Of a DNA stretch of 64,000 nt, positions 23,565 to 35,090 are shown piece by piece. The notes under the pieces are model-generated. The model was not told the origin of the DNA and made no database searches. It saw only the letters and a list, made by a program, of their open reading frames with translations. The position numbers and the translations under genes were made by a program. Within the stretch, counting starts at the first letter, position 1, and every line of letters starts with the position of its first letter. Source of the stretch: Ascaphus truei (Eukaryota; Chordata; Amphibia; Anura; Ascaphidae); contig CM071573.1 of the NCBI GenBank assembly GCA_036426205.1, positions 48,359,022 to 48,423,021 of the forward strand. Reading direction: 5' to 3'.

Positions 23565-24172
23565 CTGTAGGGAAAGGAAAGTGAGCTGATATGTGAATAA
23601 AGTGGAGGGGTGTGGGGCGCTAATGTGAAATATAATCAATGTAATAAGTGTTAAGCGTATACACAACTTGTCAATTGCAGGAGAAGTTTGGGTGATATAC
23701 TGTATGCAGTAAATTCCTGCAGCTGGAGAAAGGGGGTATTCCGCACCCCCAAAAGAATTGCAAGAAAGAAATAACTCTGGCGCGTAGGATTCAATGCAAT
23801 GTATACCATATATAAATGCTCAGAATCAAGGTAGTCCTCAGATGACGATCAACATATTCTAAAGCAATAATTGCACATTTATTAAAACCTAACGGTAAAA
23901 GAACTGGGTGAAAGTTCTATTTGAGCCCAATTTTAAGCAAATACAAATAGTTTTACACAAAACAAAATAACAATTTTTCACGTGCACTTTCCCTAAGTTT
24001 TTCCAGGTGATTAATTATCTGGTTTCTAAGGGAAAGTCCTCCAGATGTAACGCTTCCTTCCCAGGAGAGATGGATGGTGTTTAAAGACGTAGTAGTCTAG
24101 TTTTGTGAATAAAGTATGTTTAACCGGGGAAAAAAAAGTTTGTGCAGAAATTTTATGTATATCGTTTTTTAC

Positions 24173-24263
24173 CTTAAATTTCTTCTTTAATTCTTTTGCT
24201 ACTTTCTCTTCGTTTTTGCTGTTTTTTAAATTCTTTTTCAGCATTTCTGGTGTGTTTGACCCT
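24173..24263 (-). CDS. Helix exon preceding hSH3-2
   Basis: A Lys-rich exon encoding GSNTPEMLKKNLKNSKNEEK and ending VAKELKKKFK directly before IEGEIKVL. In FYB1 and PRAM1 the hSH3 domain carries such an N-terminal amphipathic helix ending in KKF. Two tandem acceptors (CCAG and CCAGAG) are possible. The first gives a 91-nt exon entered in phase 2, consistent with the 33095-33148 and 35400-35463 exons. The second (exon from 24261) would need phase 1 entry. The donor is AAG/GTAAAA. Confidence 0.85.
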
Positions 24264-24903
24264 CTGGAAAATAAAAGAATTAACCACTCAGAAGACATTC
24301 AAAAACCATATAGTAAGCACAAGTAAGGTTACCAACCAGCGTGTTGGCGGCCTTGTGACCCCCCCTTCTTCTTTTACACCACCTTGTTCTCCCCCCCCCT
24401 CTATTCATCCCCCGTCTCTCCTATCTCAACCCCACACCCCCCCTCTTTCACTCTTCCTCACTCTTATTTATTTTTTAAAAATTCTCACGAGCTGCTCACC
24501 AAGAAACTCAGTACTAGGTGCTCAGTACTACTCAGTGCATGTAGGAACTTGGAGAGGACACCCATCTCAAACCTACAACTGGGATCGGCTGAAAGAAAAC
24601 ATATAGGGGAACAGCGAGGAAGACCAAGAAAGGACGGACTGCACGAATGGGAGCAGGAGAACTGTGGCCAGAGTACTGTTTTAGGGTCTGTATGCCATTC
24701 TTTCTTTAAAAAGGCAGGTTTCTAATTCCCTTCGGAAGGGAAGTAAAGCTTCCTGGTTTCTTAAAGCAGCAGGGAGCTTGTTTCACAGTCTTATGGCAGT
24801 TTTTGAAAAAGCTCTCCCATCAGCTTTATTGACCGTAAACCAAGGCTCATTCAATTGAGGGGTGGTGACAGATTTGAGAGCACAATTGTGGGTGTTACTT
24901 ATT

Positions 24904-25270
24904 AGACCAGTGATTTTCAACCGGGGTTCCGCGAGCACTCTTCAGGGGTGCTGTGGCCGACGGGGGAGAGCTGGGACAACTCTCCCATTCTGTCCCAGGT
25001 TTGGTGGTGTGGCGGCACCCCGGCAAATCAGTGACCAGCAGCAGTAGTGTGGGCGGTCACTGCTCTTTCCTCTCCCTGCTTATGCCGTCAACTTCTGGCT
25101 GACAGAAGGGAGGAAGCATCAGCGCAAGACCTGGCTCTCTTAAAGTGACAGTGTGTGTGTGTGTGGGAGGCGGGGGAGAGAGACTGTGTCTGTGTGTGGG
25201 GGGGGGGGGGGGAGAGTGTGTGTGTCTGGGTGTGGGAGGGGGAGTGCGTGTGAGTGCATCTGTGCCTTAG
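24904..25270. mobile_element. Possible hAT-type end and GT-rich repeat
   Basis: CAGTGATTTTCAACCGGGGTTCCGCG at 24908 is a typical hAT-like terminus. The body runs into a GT/G-rich stretch (25150-25250). No matching right end was found, so the boundary is unknown. Confidence 0.45.
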
Positions 25271-25775
25271 CATGTATTACAATTAGGTAAATACAACCTC
25301 AGATGAACAAACATCTTAATTCCTATGTTCATCTGAGGAATCCAGCAGGGAGCTGGTTAATTGTAGCTACAGACAATTAACCAGTCTCCCCCTGGCTCAT
25401 CAGACTAACAGAAAGCCTCCTGCTTGAACTTCAGGGGAGATCTCTTGAGCACAGAGGGACTGTGTTGCCAGCAAGAGACTCACAGGAACAGTTGTCTTGA
25501 GCACAGAAGGACTGTGCTGCCAGCAGGACACCCTAAAACCAGACCCTCTACATTCAGGTTGCAGCTGAACCTGAAATCCGCCAGATGGTGGCCCCCCAAA
25601 GGACACAACACAGAGACTGACATAAAGAGACCCCTGCTTACATGCGCGATGGTGAGGGGAATAGCTGCCTAATCTAGTAGCTCCTACCCCCGCCAAAGCA
25701 AGATTCAAAAAAAGGCCATTCAAATGCACAGTGCATATTTCAAATTCTCTGCTACCGCCGTCGGAACCCACAGAG

Positions 25776-26741
25776 ATGGCCCCGCCATCCACAAAAAAGA
25801 AGAATACGGGAGATCTCCGGCGATATTTAAGCCGATCCACATCCAGAGACGGGAGAGCAGAAATGGCGCCCAGCTCAGCACCAGGATCGGGGTCGGACCG
25901 CGAGGAGGACCGGGAGGAGACGCCAGAACAGCGGCCCATACGGCGCTGTGATTTTGACCGGCTATATAACGACATGAAGTCGTTGTTTAGAGCCGAAATA
26001 CAGGAACTCCGGCAGGAGGTACAGGGCCTGGGAGCAAGAACTGGGGCCCTGGAGGACAAAATGGTGGCGGTCTCCTCAGCGGTCAAAAAATCCGAAAAAC
26101 GTTCCTCCCACCTGCAAAGCCAAATTACAGAGCTGGCCGAGCGCCAGGAGGACGCAGAGAACCGGGACCGACGGAGTAACATCCGTGTCCACGGCATACC
26201 CGAGGACATAGGGGAAATAGAAGAGTTCCTCACAAGATGGATGGCGACGCTGCTCCCTGACACCCCAGTGGCAGAATTAATGCTGGATAGATGCCATAGA
26301 GCCTTAAGGAACAAGCCGCTGGCGAATGCACAACCGAGGGATGTGATTGCTCGGTTGCATTACTTCCGCACCAGGCAGGCAATCTTCACAAAAGCCCGTG
26401 GGGTAGAAGCCTGTAAGTTTGAGGGGGTCTCTATACAACTCTTTCAAGATCTGTCCCCTCTGACCCTGGCCAGACGCCTGAAGCTACAACCTATCACCCG
26501 CCTCCTCAGAGACAGAGCGATCCGATATCGGTGGACCTTTCCGTTTGGACTGCTAGTCATCAGGAACGGAAAGGCCACCTCAATGAAAAACCCAGAGGAG
26601 GGGGATGAATTCCTGCGCAGGCTGGGGGTAACAACTGGAGAAGCCAGGAGCCCACGGAAAGAGGCAGAACCGGACAATGAGTGGCAACAGGCCGGCACAT
26701 CCCGGAAGACCCGAGCTACCACTGAGCAGGAGAAGGAGTGA
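25776..26741 (+). CDS. L1 ORF1 protein (RNA-binding, Transposase_22 type)
   Basis: An intact frame of 321 residues from ATG at 25776 (MAPPSTKKK) to TGA. The upstream in-frame extension lacks a better ATG. It has a low-complexity acidic/basic N-terminus, then a heptad-rich coiled coil (about residues 70-130: LYNDMKSLFRAEIQELRQEV...). Next comes an RRM-like core with RRSNIRVHGIPED, where the RNIR/RVHG type is an L1 ORF1 hallmark, and a C-terminal domain containing RDVIARLHYF and FPFGLLV. ORF1p forms trimers that coat L1 RNA and acts in the retrotransposition particle. The ORF being intact while ORF2 is broken is notable. Confidence 0.92.
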   Translation: MAPPSTKKKNTGDLRRYLSRSTSRDGRAEMAPSSAPGSGSDREEDREETPEQRPIRRCDFDRLYNDMKSLFRAEIQELRQEVQGLGARTGALEDKMVAVSSAVKKSEKRSSHLQSQITELAERQEDAENRDRRSNIRVHGIPEDIGEIEEFLTRWMATLLPDTPVAELMLDRCHRALRNKPLANAQPRDVIARLHYFRTRQAIFTKARGVEACKFEGVSIQLFQDLSPLTLARRLKLQPITRLLRDRAIRYRWTFPFGLLVIRNGKATSMKNPEEGDEFLRRLGVTTGEARSPRKEAEPDNEWQQAGTSRKTRATTEQEKE

Positions 26742-28049
26742 ATAAAGTTCTGCCAAAATAAAATGTACACTATTAATCTGTTTGTTTGCCTACAAGTTAT
26801 GGCACGAAGTTTGGTTTAACAAGGCCGCTAGCACCTAGGAGCACCGAGCAGCAGAAGAGGACTTCATACTGCCACAGCACCACCTACTCAATGAGGGACA
26901 TTTACACGCTGCCTCAAGGTTTCAAGCCAAGCCTGGGAAAAAAAAGAAACCTACCTGCAATCCTAGTGATACTGGCTGCCCCGCAACCCGGAAGAGGCGC
27001 GTGGCACGCACCCAAGGAAGATGGCGGCATCGTAACTCGTGGCGGGATGAAAGCTGCACGGCCGGAAGAAGAAGAGCCCAGCGAGGGAAGACGTCCGCTC
27101 CCATCGACATCCGGCTGCTAAAGACCAAAGACCGGAAGGACGTCACCGGATATGGCCGCACGGCCATCTTGGTAGAGGCGACCGGTTGGGGGAAAAAGAG
27201 AGCCACGTCATTCGGAAGCGCCAGAACCACGACAAGAACCAGAAAGACAGCTACCCCGGACAAATCGCAGGGTCATAAGACCCACACATAGCCCGGGCAG
27301 GCAGCGACAGCACACCAGGGGAGGTAGGGAGAGGGAGAATACCCAGCGAAGGTAGGTTAGGTCCCAATAGTACCACACAGAGGGCACCAGATGCGGAAGC
27401 AGCCAAAGGGGCGCGTGAACACATAGACACACGCACCAGAAGGAAGAGTCCCAGCAACAGAACGCGTAGAGGGAGGGGAGTACAATACCCACAGGCCCAT
27501 GTAGGTAACAAGAAATAGAGAGATCCTACAGAGGGCAGGAGCATAGAAATAGGAAGAGTGCCCCACACAGATAAGTTACACTCACAACAAAGCTGCCTGC
27601 GGTCCTTGGGATGCTGAACGGTCGCATTGGCTACGAAGGTTTGCCATAAACTATGTTTAAAAACGGTGGGGGGGGGGGGTGGTTGCCCCTTGCCGTCGGC
27701 ATGAGTCTCCTCATGGATACTTGGGGGTTAGACCCCAAGGGACCCATGAAAGACCCCGGTGGGCCGGTGAAAACGGGTCAAGCTCAGCCTGACATGGTCA
27801 GAGGTGGGCCCACCCGAACCGGAACCCCACGAGGGGCAGTTCAGGCGTCCAGGGGGACTCGGTCCCCTGATGTCGCCGAAAGTTACCAAGGTTTATTTGT
27901 TGTCCCCCCCATGTCCCCAATGTGTGTACCCGAATGTTTCTCCCCTATACAGACGAGCAATATACAAAGCAGTTCACTGAACCATACGCTGAAGCACAAC
28001 ATGACCCGGATAGAAAGAGGTAACGCAGCATTCCATACTGAAAACATCA
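26742..28049 (+). other. L1 inter-ORF region, about 1.3 kb
   Basis: No conserved coding sequence seen; short GC-rich frames occur on both strands. Contains G-runs (27665-27680) and an A/G-rich stretch (27300-27560). Much longer than the inter-ORF spacer of mammalian L1. Confidence 0.6.
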
Positions 28050-29010
28050 ATGGGTAAGGATTTCACTATCTTATCGCACAACATAAAAGGTTTTAATAGC
28101 CCCCTAAAAAGGAAAATAGCATTTACTGACTACCGACGACAGGACCCCCGACATAATACTACTCCAAGAGACCCACTTCTCAAAGACCAGTTCCCCTAAG
28201 TTTCTGGATACCAGCTATAGAACATGGCTCTCTGCATCAGCCAATATAAAAAAGAGAGGGGTAGCAACCTTGTTACACAACCGCCTGGCGTTTAACACAA
28301 CTCTAACAAAAAAAGACAAGAACGGGCGCTTCTTAATAATAGTAGGCGAGGTGGGTGGACAACCCCTCACAATAGCCAATGTCTACGCTCCCAACGAAGG
28401 GGCCGATACCTTCTTTACAAAATTCTTTACAACTCTACATAGAGTGGCGCAGGGCGGGGTAATACTAGGTGGGGATTTCAACCTCACTCTAGATCCGAAA
28501 GCCGACAGGTGCACGCCCAGAATACCGAAACACACACAAAGCAGAGCAATCTGGACCCTAGGTCTCAGGACAAACAGACTGGTAGATATCTGGCGGGAAC
28601 AACACCCGGGAGAGAAGGAGTACACATTCTATTCACATCCACATGACAGATACAGCAGGGTAGACTACCTCTTTGTGTCCAATAGAATGGTTTCGCAGAT
28701 CTCCCATACGGGCATCCATGATATTTCATGGTCAGATCATGCACCCATCGAGCTGCGGTGCACAGATTTCAGACTAGACAGACCAGGAGCGACATGGAAG
28801 CTTAACGAATCTCTGCTAAAAATCCCCGAAATTGAAACGGCAATAAGGGATAAAATCAGGGTCTATTTTGAGGAGAATGTCGGTAGCGTGACATCTCAAT
28901 CCACCCTATGGGAGGCCCATAAGGCGACTCTCCGCGGAGAGCTCATAGGGATAGCAAGTAGGCGGAAAAAAGCAAGGGAAATAAAATTAAGATTCTCCAA
29001 TCAGAGTTAA
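28050..29010 (+). pseudogene. L1 ORF2, endonuclease part
   Basis: ATG at 28050 opens with FTILSHNIKGFNSPLKRKIA, the usual APE endonuclease start. A frameshift near 28135 follows, then DIILLQETHFSK with the catalytic QE(T)H motif. Further on are YAPNEGADTFF, LGGDFNLTLDP (GDFN motif), SRVDYLFVSN and SWSDHAPIEL (SDH motif), so all key endonuclease motifs are present. The frame stops at 29008-29010 (RFSNQS-stop), and translation would resume in another frame. This domain nicks target DNA for target-primed reverse transcription. Confidence 0.92.
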
Positions 29011-29039
29011 CAGCCCTCTCTGCCCTACACAAAAATAAC

Positions 29040-30846
29040 AAACAAGCGCACGCAGACCTTACAGGCCTGGCGCGACACTAAAACAAAACTAAATTTATTG
29101 ATGTCCTCCCGAGCGGAGAAAGAGCTGACCTGGTCTAGGCGACGATACTATGAGAAAGCGAACAAGCCAGATACCCCACTTGCCAATAAACTCAAAAATT
29201 GTAACCGTAATTTCCATATTCAAGCCATTCGAACCAAGAAAGGTGACCTTACTTCTGATCCCAAACAAATTGTAGAGGCATTTAAAAATTACTATGAGAC
29301 CCTGTATGATGGGGCGAAGGTCTCCCATTGTGAGAGCACTCATAGGCAGTTGAAGACATTTCTAACTGAGGCAAAACTACCCAGCCTGAGCAGATTGGAA
29401 AGGGAGGCATTACAGGAAGACTTCTCAGGTGAGGAAATATCAGAGGTAATAAAAGCACTAAAGCCGTCCAAAGCCCCAGGCCCGGGTGGCTTCTCTAACC
29501 TGTACTATAAAAAATTCAGAAAAACACTAGTGCCTCACCTGGTCCGATTATTTAACTCATTCTTAGATGGTGCCCCTATCCCTGGCCGAATGCTCCAAGC
29601 GTCTATAACAGTGATCCCCAAACCAGGAAAGGACCCAGCGGATTGCAAAAGCTACCGGCCTATATCTCTCATCAATTCAGACACCAAAATCTTCTCCAAA
29701 TTGCTAGCTAACCGTCTGAATTTAGTCATGCCGAAGCTGGTCCACCCCGATCAAGTAGGGTTCATATGCGGGAGGCAAGCTACAGACAATACCAGACGAA
29801 TAATAGATTTAATTGATTTGGCACATAGAAAACACATCCCGTCTATGGCATTGAGTTTGGATGCTGAAAAGGCCTTCGACCGCATCGATTGGCCCTATCT
29901 CACAGAGACGCTGAGAGTGTTCGGCATAGGGGGGAGAATGTTGGGAGCTATTCTGGCTCTTTACAGGGAACCGATGGCGAAGGTCAGACACCAAGGCTTC
30001 CCGTCGGATGATTTTCCTATAAAGAGCGGCACCAGACAGGGATGCCCCCTGTCCCCACTCATTTTTGCATTATGTATAGAACCCCTAGCGGCACACATCC
30101 GTAACTCCCCCGATATAATAGGTATACAGATTAATGATCAGTCACACAAAGTGGCCCTGTATGCAGATGACATTATACTAATGTTATCCAAACCCCTTAC
30201 CTCTCTGCCAAATGTCTTCAGTTTGCTAGACAATTTTAATAAGATTTCGGGATTCAAAATCAATCAGACAAAATCAGAAGCACTAAATATCAACCTGCCA
30301 AAGGTCACAGAAAAATTGATTGAACTGAATTTTAATTTCAAATGGCAAGCCTCCTCCAGTAAATATTTAGGTATCTATATAACCAAAAACTACGACGCCC
30401 TCTACAAAGCCAACTACCCCAGGCTAATTAGGACTCTGAAGGAGGATCTACGGATCTGGTCAGGCCACACAATTTCGTGGATCGGCAGGATCCAGTGCCT
30501 TAAGATGAATCTCCTCCCCCGAATCTTGTATCTATTTCAGACCCTTCCGATACAAGTGATCAGAGACGACATCCTCCGTTTACAGTCCTCTATGGTGAAA
30601 TTCGTCTGGGATAATAAAAAACCACGTATAAAAAATAGCATCCTCACAAGGCCAACAGTTAGAGGAGGTTTGGGGGTACCTTGCTTGATATCGTACTTCA
30701 AAGCGGCACAATTAACCCAAATTATTCAGTGGCACATGCAGCCTAGCCTGCGAAGGTGGGTTGAGTTGGAAAAGGCTTGCTGTGACCCCGTAGAGATACA
30801 GGATCTAATTTGGCTACCCAAAAAAAATACATCAGACCTTAAGTGA
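29040..30846 (+). pseudogene. L1 ORF2, reverse transcriptase part
   Basis: An open frame of about 600 codons. Motifs in order: KAPGPGGFSNLYYKKF, ITVIPKPGKDPADCKSYRPIS, ALSLDAEKAFDRIDW (palm A, catalytic Asp), GTRQGCPLSPLIFAL, and ALYADDIILML (palm C, YADD). After these comes SWIGRIQCLKMNLLPRILYLFQ, the L1-type post-RT segment. The frame ends TSDLK-stop at 30844-30846, where one frameshift separates it from the C-terminal part. The same ordered blocks are found in the decayed L1 copies at 5.6-8.1 and 60.7-61.65 kb. Confidence 0.95.
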
Positions 30847-30859
30847 ACCGCTGGCCGCA

Positions 30860-31861
30860 GTGAAGTGCTCGTTGGCTACTTGGGAGAACACCAAACACAA
30901 GTGTGCCCTGACAACCCAGCACACACTTATGACCCCGATTACGGGGAACCCTGATTTCGCTCCGGGTATGTTACGCAAGAACCTAGCGGTCTGGAAAGCA
31001 AAAGGTATTACTAGGCTACTACACCTGGAGAGACACCAAGCCATCAAAACATTTGAACAAATTCGATCAGAAACAGAGATGCCCAATTCCGAATTTTTTA
31101 GATACCTCCAGGTGCGAGCATTTTATATGAAAATTCCCAAACGCCCCAAGCGCACAAATTTTGAGCAGCTGTGTTCCAGAGGCACGGACACATCGGGACT
31201 CACTTCTCGGATATACAGAGAGGTGGTCTGCCCTGGACAGGACGTTGACACTAAACTTAACTATAGAATTAAATGGGAAACAGACTTAGGGGAGACGCTA
31301 GAAGACAAAGACTGGTCCACAATAGTACTGGCAGCAGCGAAAAGCTCTATATGCACCACCTTGAAGGAGAATGCATATAAAGTCCTAATGAGGTGGTATC
31401 TCACCCCAACACGATTAGCAAAGTTCGTCAAAGGTTACCCACCATTGTGCCCAAAACAATGTGGGGAACAGGCAGACTTGCTTCACATGCTGTGGAGTTG
31501 CCCAAAAGTGGCTCCTCTATGGGAGGAAATCCAGGATTGGCTAACGAGTATTCTCGGATGACCGGTCCCCCTGGACCCTTGGCTGTTCCTGCTAGGCAGG
31601 CGCACTCGGGGAATAGGCAGACCGGCGCAAAAACTGATTGCACACTTTGCAACAGCCATGAGGTGCGAACTCGCAGCTTTGTGGAAGCTCCCAGACTTAC
31701 CCACAATTACAAAAATTCGGAACAGAATCTGGTATATCTGCCGGATGGAACAGTTGACGAGTCTGGTCAATGACACCGGCACAAATTTCTTTAAAATTTG
31801 GACCAAGTGGCTAGACCACTCGGACATCCCGGGGGTGAATACCGCCACCATCATGCCATAA
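30860..31861 (+). pseudogene. L1 ORF2, C-terminal part
   Basis: Frames 30860-31561 and about 31575-31861 continue ORF2. The first holds a Cys/His cluster (CPKQCGEQADLLHMLWSCP), the CCHC-like knuckle typical of L1 ORF2. The second (starting in frame with FLLGRRTRGIGRPAQKLIAH, ending NTATIMP) is the very C-terminus. One frameshift lies between them near 31560. Confidence 0.88.
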
Positions 31862-32207
31862 TATAACTAGATGCATTCTCCTATGAGGAACCAGTACAGA
31901 CAAAGGGGAACAGGTAGGGCAGACGGTAAGTAGAACGTCCACGGGTACAAGCTGCTTCTTTGAGAATAGACAAGAGTAGATTCGGTGAACACAGAGAAGA
32001 CAATGAGCTCGCCCCCCCCCCTCCCCCCCTTTTTCTGTGTCCGTCTGGTTTGTTAGGTCCGTGAGTGAGTCTACCCGGTATGTCTGTGTCAAAACGAAGG
32101 ACGGTGGAAAAGAGAAAAATTGGGTTATGGTACAATAAAGAAAGATAGCGGGTTGGTAGACACTGTATGCAATGTACTGTAATCCAATAATAAAAACCTT
32201 TTTGTGG

Positions 32208-32224
32208 AGAAAAAAAAAAAAAAA
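32208..32224 (+). other. L1 poly(A) tail
   Basis: AATAATAAAAACC is followed by a pure A run of about 14 bases, marking the 3' end of the L1 insertion. Confidence 0.8.
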
Positions 32225-32399
32225 GGTATAGGATGTTTGTTTATTTGGTTGCTTTCTTAAAGATGTATTGTTTAAAGCTACGTACTGAATAAAAGCTATG
32301 GTTTATTTACCCCAAATATCTCTCCCTGATTGTACCTCAGCACGTGTCCTATATCCCCCTATACACACAATACAAAAACACACACACAACACTTTACCA

Positions 32400-32655
32400 A
32401 TAAAACACACACTTGCAAGCCCAGCTTCCAGAAAGCACTGGAGGGGGAGAGGCAGGCCATGGGCCCGGCTAGATAGAGGGGCCCGGAACACCGGGGGGAA
32501 AACTGGGGCCTGGCGGCAATGAAAGGCCCAGCAACCAGATGCTGAAGTTGGGCCGGGCCCAATTTCCAGCGCCAGCCGGGCCCCATGCAGCCACCGGGCA
32601 CGAGACATATGTCTCGGCACTCCCCTTGTGTTGGCAGCCCTGAGCCACTTGGGTA
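32400..32655. repeat. Dispersed GC-rich repeat related to 19490-19690
   Basis: Shares AAGTTGGGCC and the GCCACC(A/G)GGC...GTCTC pattern with the 19.5-kb copy. The family is unknown. Confidence 0.5.
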
Positions 32656-32659
32656 TTTT

Positions 32660-33090
32660 TTTAATGGTCACAAATAGATACTATGATAGTAAGTCAATGC
32701 AACAGGAGTCAATTTTATTTCATGCCTCTTAACATTATTAAGGTATACTTATATCCAGTTGTATTAGTGGGCAATTTGTGGAGTGGATGTAGAATCATTT
32801 AGAGGAGAAGTTATAAGAAGCGGTAATAGGAAAGTTACAGGACAAGTTACAGTTATTGGAAATGGTTATAGGAGAAAATAAGGACTTCTAGGGGCAGTTA
32901 TATGACCAATTGGGGGAGAGAAGAAGTTATACTGTAGAAGGTTGTTAGTGGGCACTGAGGAAAGAATATATTTAGAGCAGATATAGCTTCAGCTACAGGA
33001 TGAATTACATTGAGCTAGGGGAAGAATTAACTGAAAATAATAAGGATACAGAAATGTTTACTTTTGCCAATTACTTAATATTGCCAAGTC
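32660..33090. other. Intronic sequence, nothing recognised
   Basis: A run of loose AGGAGAAGTTATA / GGAGAAGTTA-type motifs (32800-32940) suggests a decayed short tandem repeat; no gene. Confidence 0.35.
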
Positions 33091-33094
33091 CTAC

Positions 33095-33148
33095 CTTGAT
33101 TGACTTTGGTTTCTTTGGAAAATTCTACTGACATAGCCATGTTGAAAT
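33095..33148 (-). CDS. Probable 54-nt cassette exon of the adaptor gene
   Basis: An acceptor (GGGTGTGCAG) and a consensus donor (CAAG/GTAGGA) bracket 54 bases, a multiple of three. Entered in phase 2, as the 35400-35463 exon demands, it reads FQHGYVSRIFQRNQSQS and leaves in phase 2, matching the first acceptor of the 24173-24263 exon. Entered in phase 1 it would read FNMAMSVEFSKETKVNQ, which loosely resembles the FYB1 linker before its C-terminal hSH3 helix and fits the second acceptor. Exact frame is therefore uncertain. Confidence 0.6.
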
Positions 33149-33149
33149 C

Positions 33150-34090
33150 TGCACACCCACGTGGAAAGGAAATAATATTGCCAGTTAAAAAACAAACATA
33201 TTATTGGTTAGCATTGGTAATGTATTATTGATTTAAAAGTCATAACATGTCATTCAGATGTTCTGTCATTGAAACGTCCACTCTCACCTATAACCACAGT
33301 AAACCAATGACAGAGATATGTTTAAGGTGACTTTCAACCTACTAAGTAAACGAACTAATGGCAATGTCATATTTTTAACTGGAACCTTTTAAAGAAAAAC
33401 AACCAGACAACTATGCTTTCAAAGCAGCAAATCATTGATTCTCTTTCTTTTTTACAAAACCGGGGGTTCAGCTGGAGCTGAAGAGTGCCATTGGTAGCTC
33501 CAGTGACTCCTTGGTTCCACAGATATTTACTAGTTTATGTACCAGTGTTTCTGGTCCTATTTGGGAACTCAATATGGCTGCCATCCATGCCTCACTTCCA
33601 TGGGCCAATAGGAAGTCACTGTGATAGAACATTACATTACAGCTTCCTATGTGGTGACCTCTGCATCAATCTTTGATTTTATAAGCACTAACAAAGGTTA
33701 ATATGATGGGAACCGAGGAGTCCCCAGAGCTGGGAATAGCACGATTCAGCTCCATAGAAACACTATAATGATAACACTGTGGAACCTTGTATTTACAGAT
33801 AACATTGTCAATCACCACTTTTTGTATTAAGCATTTATGTTGCCATTAAAGCACAAACAGCTAAAAGTATAAAATAAAAGTTGTCTAATTACAACTGTGA
33901 ATAGTAGATGCATAAAACAGGCCAAAGGTAGCTGTTGTTTTGCTTATCCCAATTAATAGTATTCCTGTTATACAGATTAAATCAAAATAATGTTTCCCGT
34001 TGACGTGTTATGATGTGGTATACCCAATCTGCACTATCGCTCTTTAATAAACAACCCCCTATGCGTCTATGATTGCATGTATGAATAAGT
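33150..34090. other. Intronic sequence with a weak repeat
   Basis: Contains a segment near 33465-33740 (GGTTCAGCTGGAGCTGAAG ... GAGCTGGGAATAGCACGATTCAGCTCC) with inverted ends, probably another old MITE related to the 8.3-kb family. No exon seen. Confidence 0.35.
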
Positions 34091-34091
34091 A

Positions 34092-34263
34092 CATATAGGC
34101 AGTGTTCGACAAACCTATACATTTGCTCGCCCCGGGCGAGTGGATTTAACATCGTCGCGAGCTCCTATTGGCCCAAGCAGCATATGTTTGATACTAGGTG
34201 GCGAGTAGATTTTTTTGTGTGGCGAGTAGATTTTTTGGTGATTTGTCAACCACTGCATATAGG
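34092..34263. mobile_element. hAT MITE with perfect 8-bp target duplication
   Basis: The 156-bp element 34100-34255 is flanked by CATATAGG on both sides. Ends CAGTGTTCGACAAAC and ATTTGTCAACCACTG are inverted. The interior repeats GGCGAGTAGATTTTTT twice. Confidence 0.92.
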
Positions 34264-34354
34264 CATGAGTGAATGCATCTATGTGGCTGGGAATATGTAC
34301 CTGAGAACTAGACCTGTTAGAACATTTTTATCCGTCATGATCCTGCAGTGGACC

Positions 34355-35090
34355 CTTAGGCCTGGGTCCTGCTGCTTCCAACGGCGTGCGCGCGTCACTC
34401 ACCGGACATGAGTTTCTCCCGAGCCGGCCCCAGTCCCTCCTCCCTGCAGGGCTTGCTACACGCTGTGACGCGTCAGCCGCCAGGGGATGCAAGAGAATTG
34501 TAATCCCGAGCGGCGACTCGTCACGTGGTGTGGCTGTGAGCCAATGAGGAGAGGAGGAGGGGAGGCTTTGGGGAGCGGGGAGAAGAGGGGGGAGGAAAGC
34601 AGCGATTTGTCTTCTGCAGCACCAAGGGAGCCCCCCTGCTCCCTCCCACAGACTCTCTCCTGTGTGAGCCGAGACACACTTCGGCACAGTGTGATGGCCC
34701 CGCCCCCCTGCTCCCTCCCACAGACTCTCTCCTTATAGTCTGTGTCTGCAGATGCACGGGGGGGGAGGCGGGGCGGGAACCCCTGGCAATGAGGAGGGGA
34801 GGCTTCGGGGAGCGGGGAAAGCAGCTGCAGCACCAAGGGAGCTCCTCTGCTCCCTCCCACAGACTCTCTCCTCAGGGGGGGAGCGGGGAGGTGGGGGATG
34901 GAACCCCCTGACACACAGTGTGATGGCCCCGCCCCCAGACATCATTGCCGCACCCTCTGACCCATTTTGGCCACGCCGCCCGCTCCAGCTCCCGCTCCCT
35001 ACAGACCGCAGATAGCGGTCAAGTGCCTCTCCACGCGCCGCCTGTCTGCAGTGCGGGCGGGTGGTCTGAGGCAGCGGGGCCTTAGCCGTA
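34355..35090. mobile_element. CpG-rich MITE, same family as 11.36-12.08 kb
   Basis: The left end TTAGGCCTGGGTCCTGCTGC and right end GCAGCGGGGCCTTAG are inverted. Internal features shared with the 11.4-kb element in opposite orientation include CTCCCTACAGACCGC...GCGGTC and CACGCTGTGACGCGTCAGCC. Imperfect internal duplications of GGAGAGGAGGCTTCGGGGAGCGG and CTGCTCCCTCCCACAGACTCTC occur two to four times. Confidence 0.6.

Larger units (their letters stand above)
25300..32224 (+). mobile_element. Nearly full-length L1 LINE
   Basis: Order: presumed 5' UTR with a partial tandem repeat (CTTGAGCACAGAGGGACTGT at about 25443, again at 25496), ORF1 (25776-26741), a 1.3-kb inter-ORF region, and ORF2. 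ORF2 has APE endonuclease, RT and a C-terminal Cys/His region and is broken into several frames (28050-31861). A 3' UTR and poly(A) at 32208-32224 follow. ORF2 has only a few frameshifts, so it is the youngest-looking LINE in the window, though inactive as it stands. I found no target duplication and the 5' boundary is approximate. It sits antisense within the intron between the 24.2 and 33.1 kb exons of the adaptor gene. Confidence 0.92.

Noticed and set aside
25400..26314. 304-codon open frame on the - strand
   Set aside because: Antisense shadow of the intact L1 ORF1 and its leader; composition and lack of domains do not support a gene.
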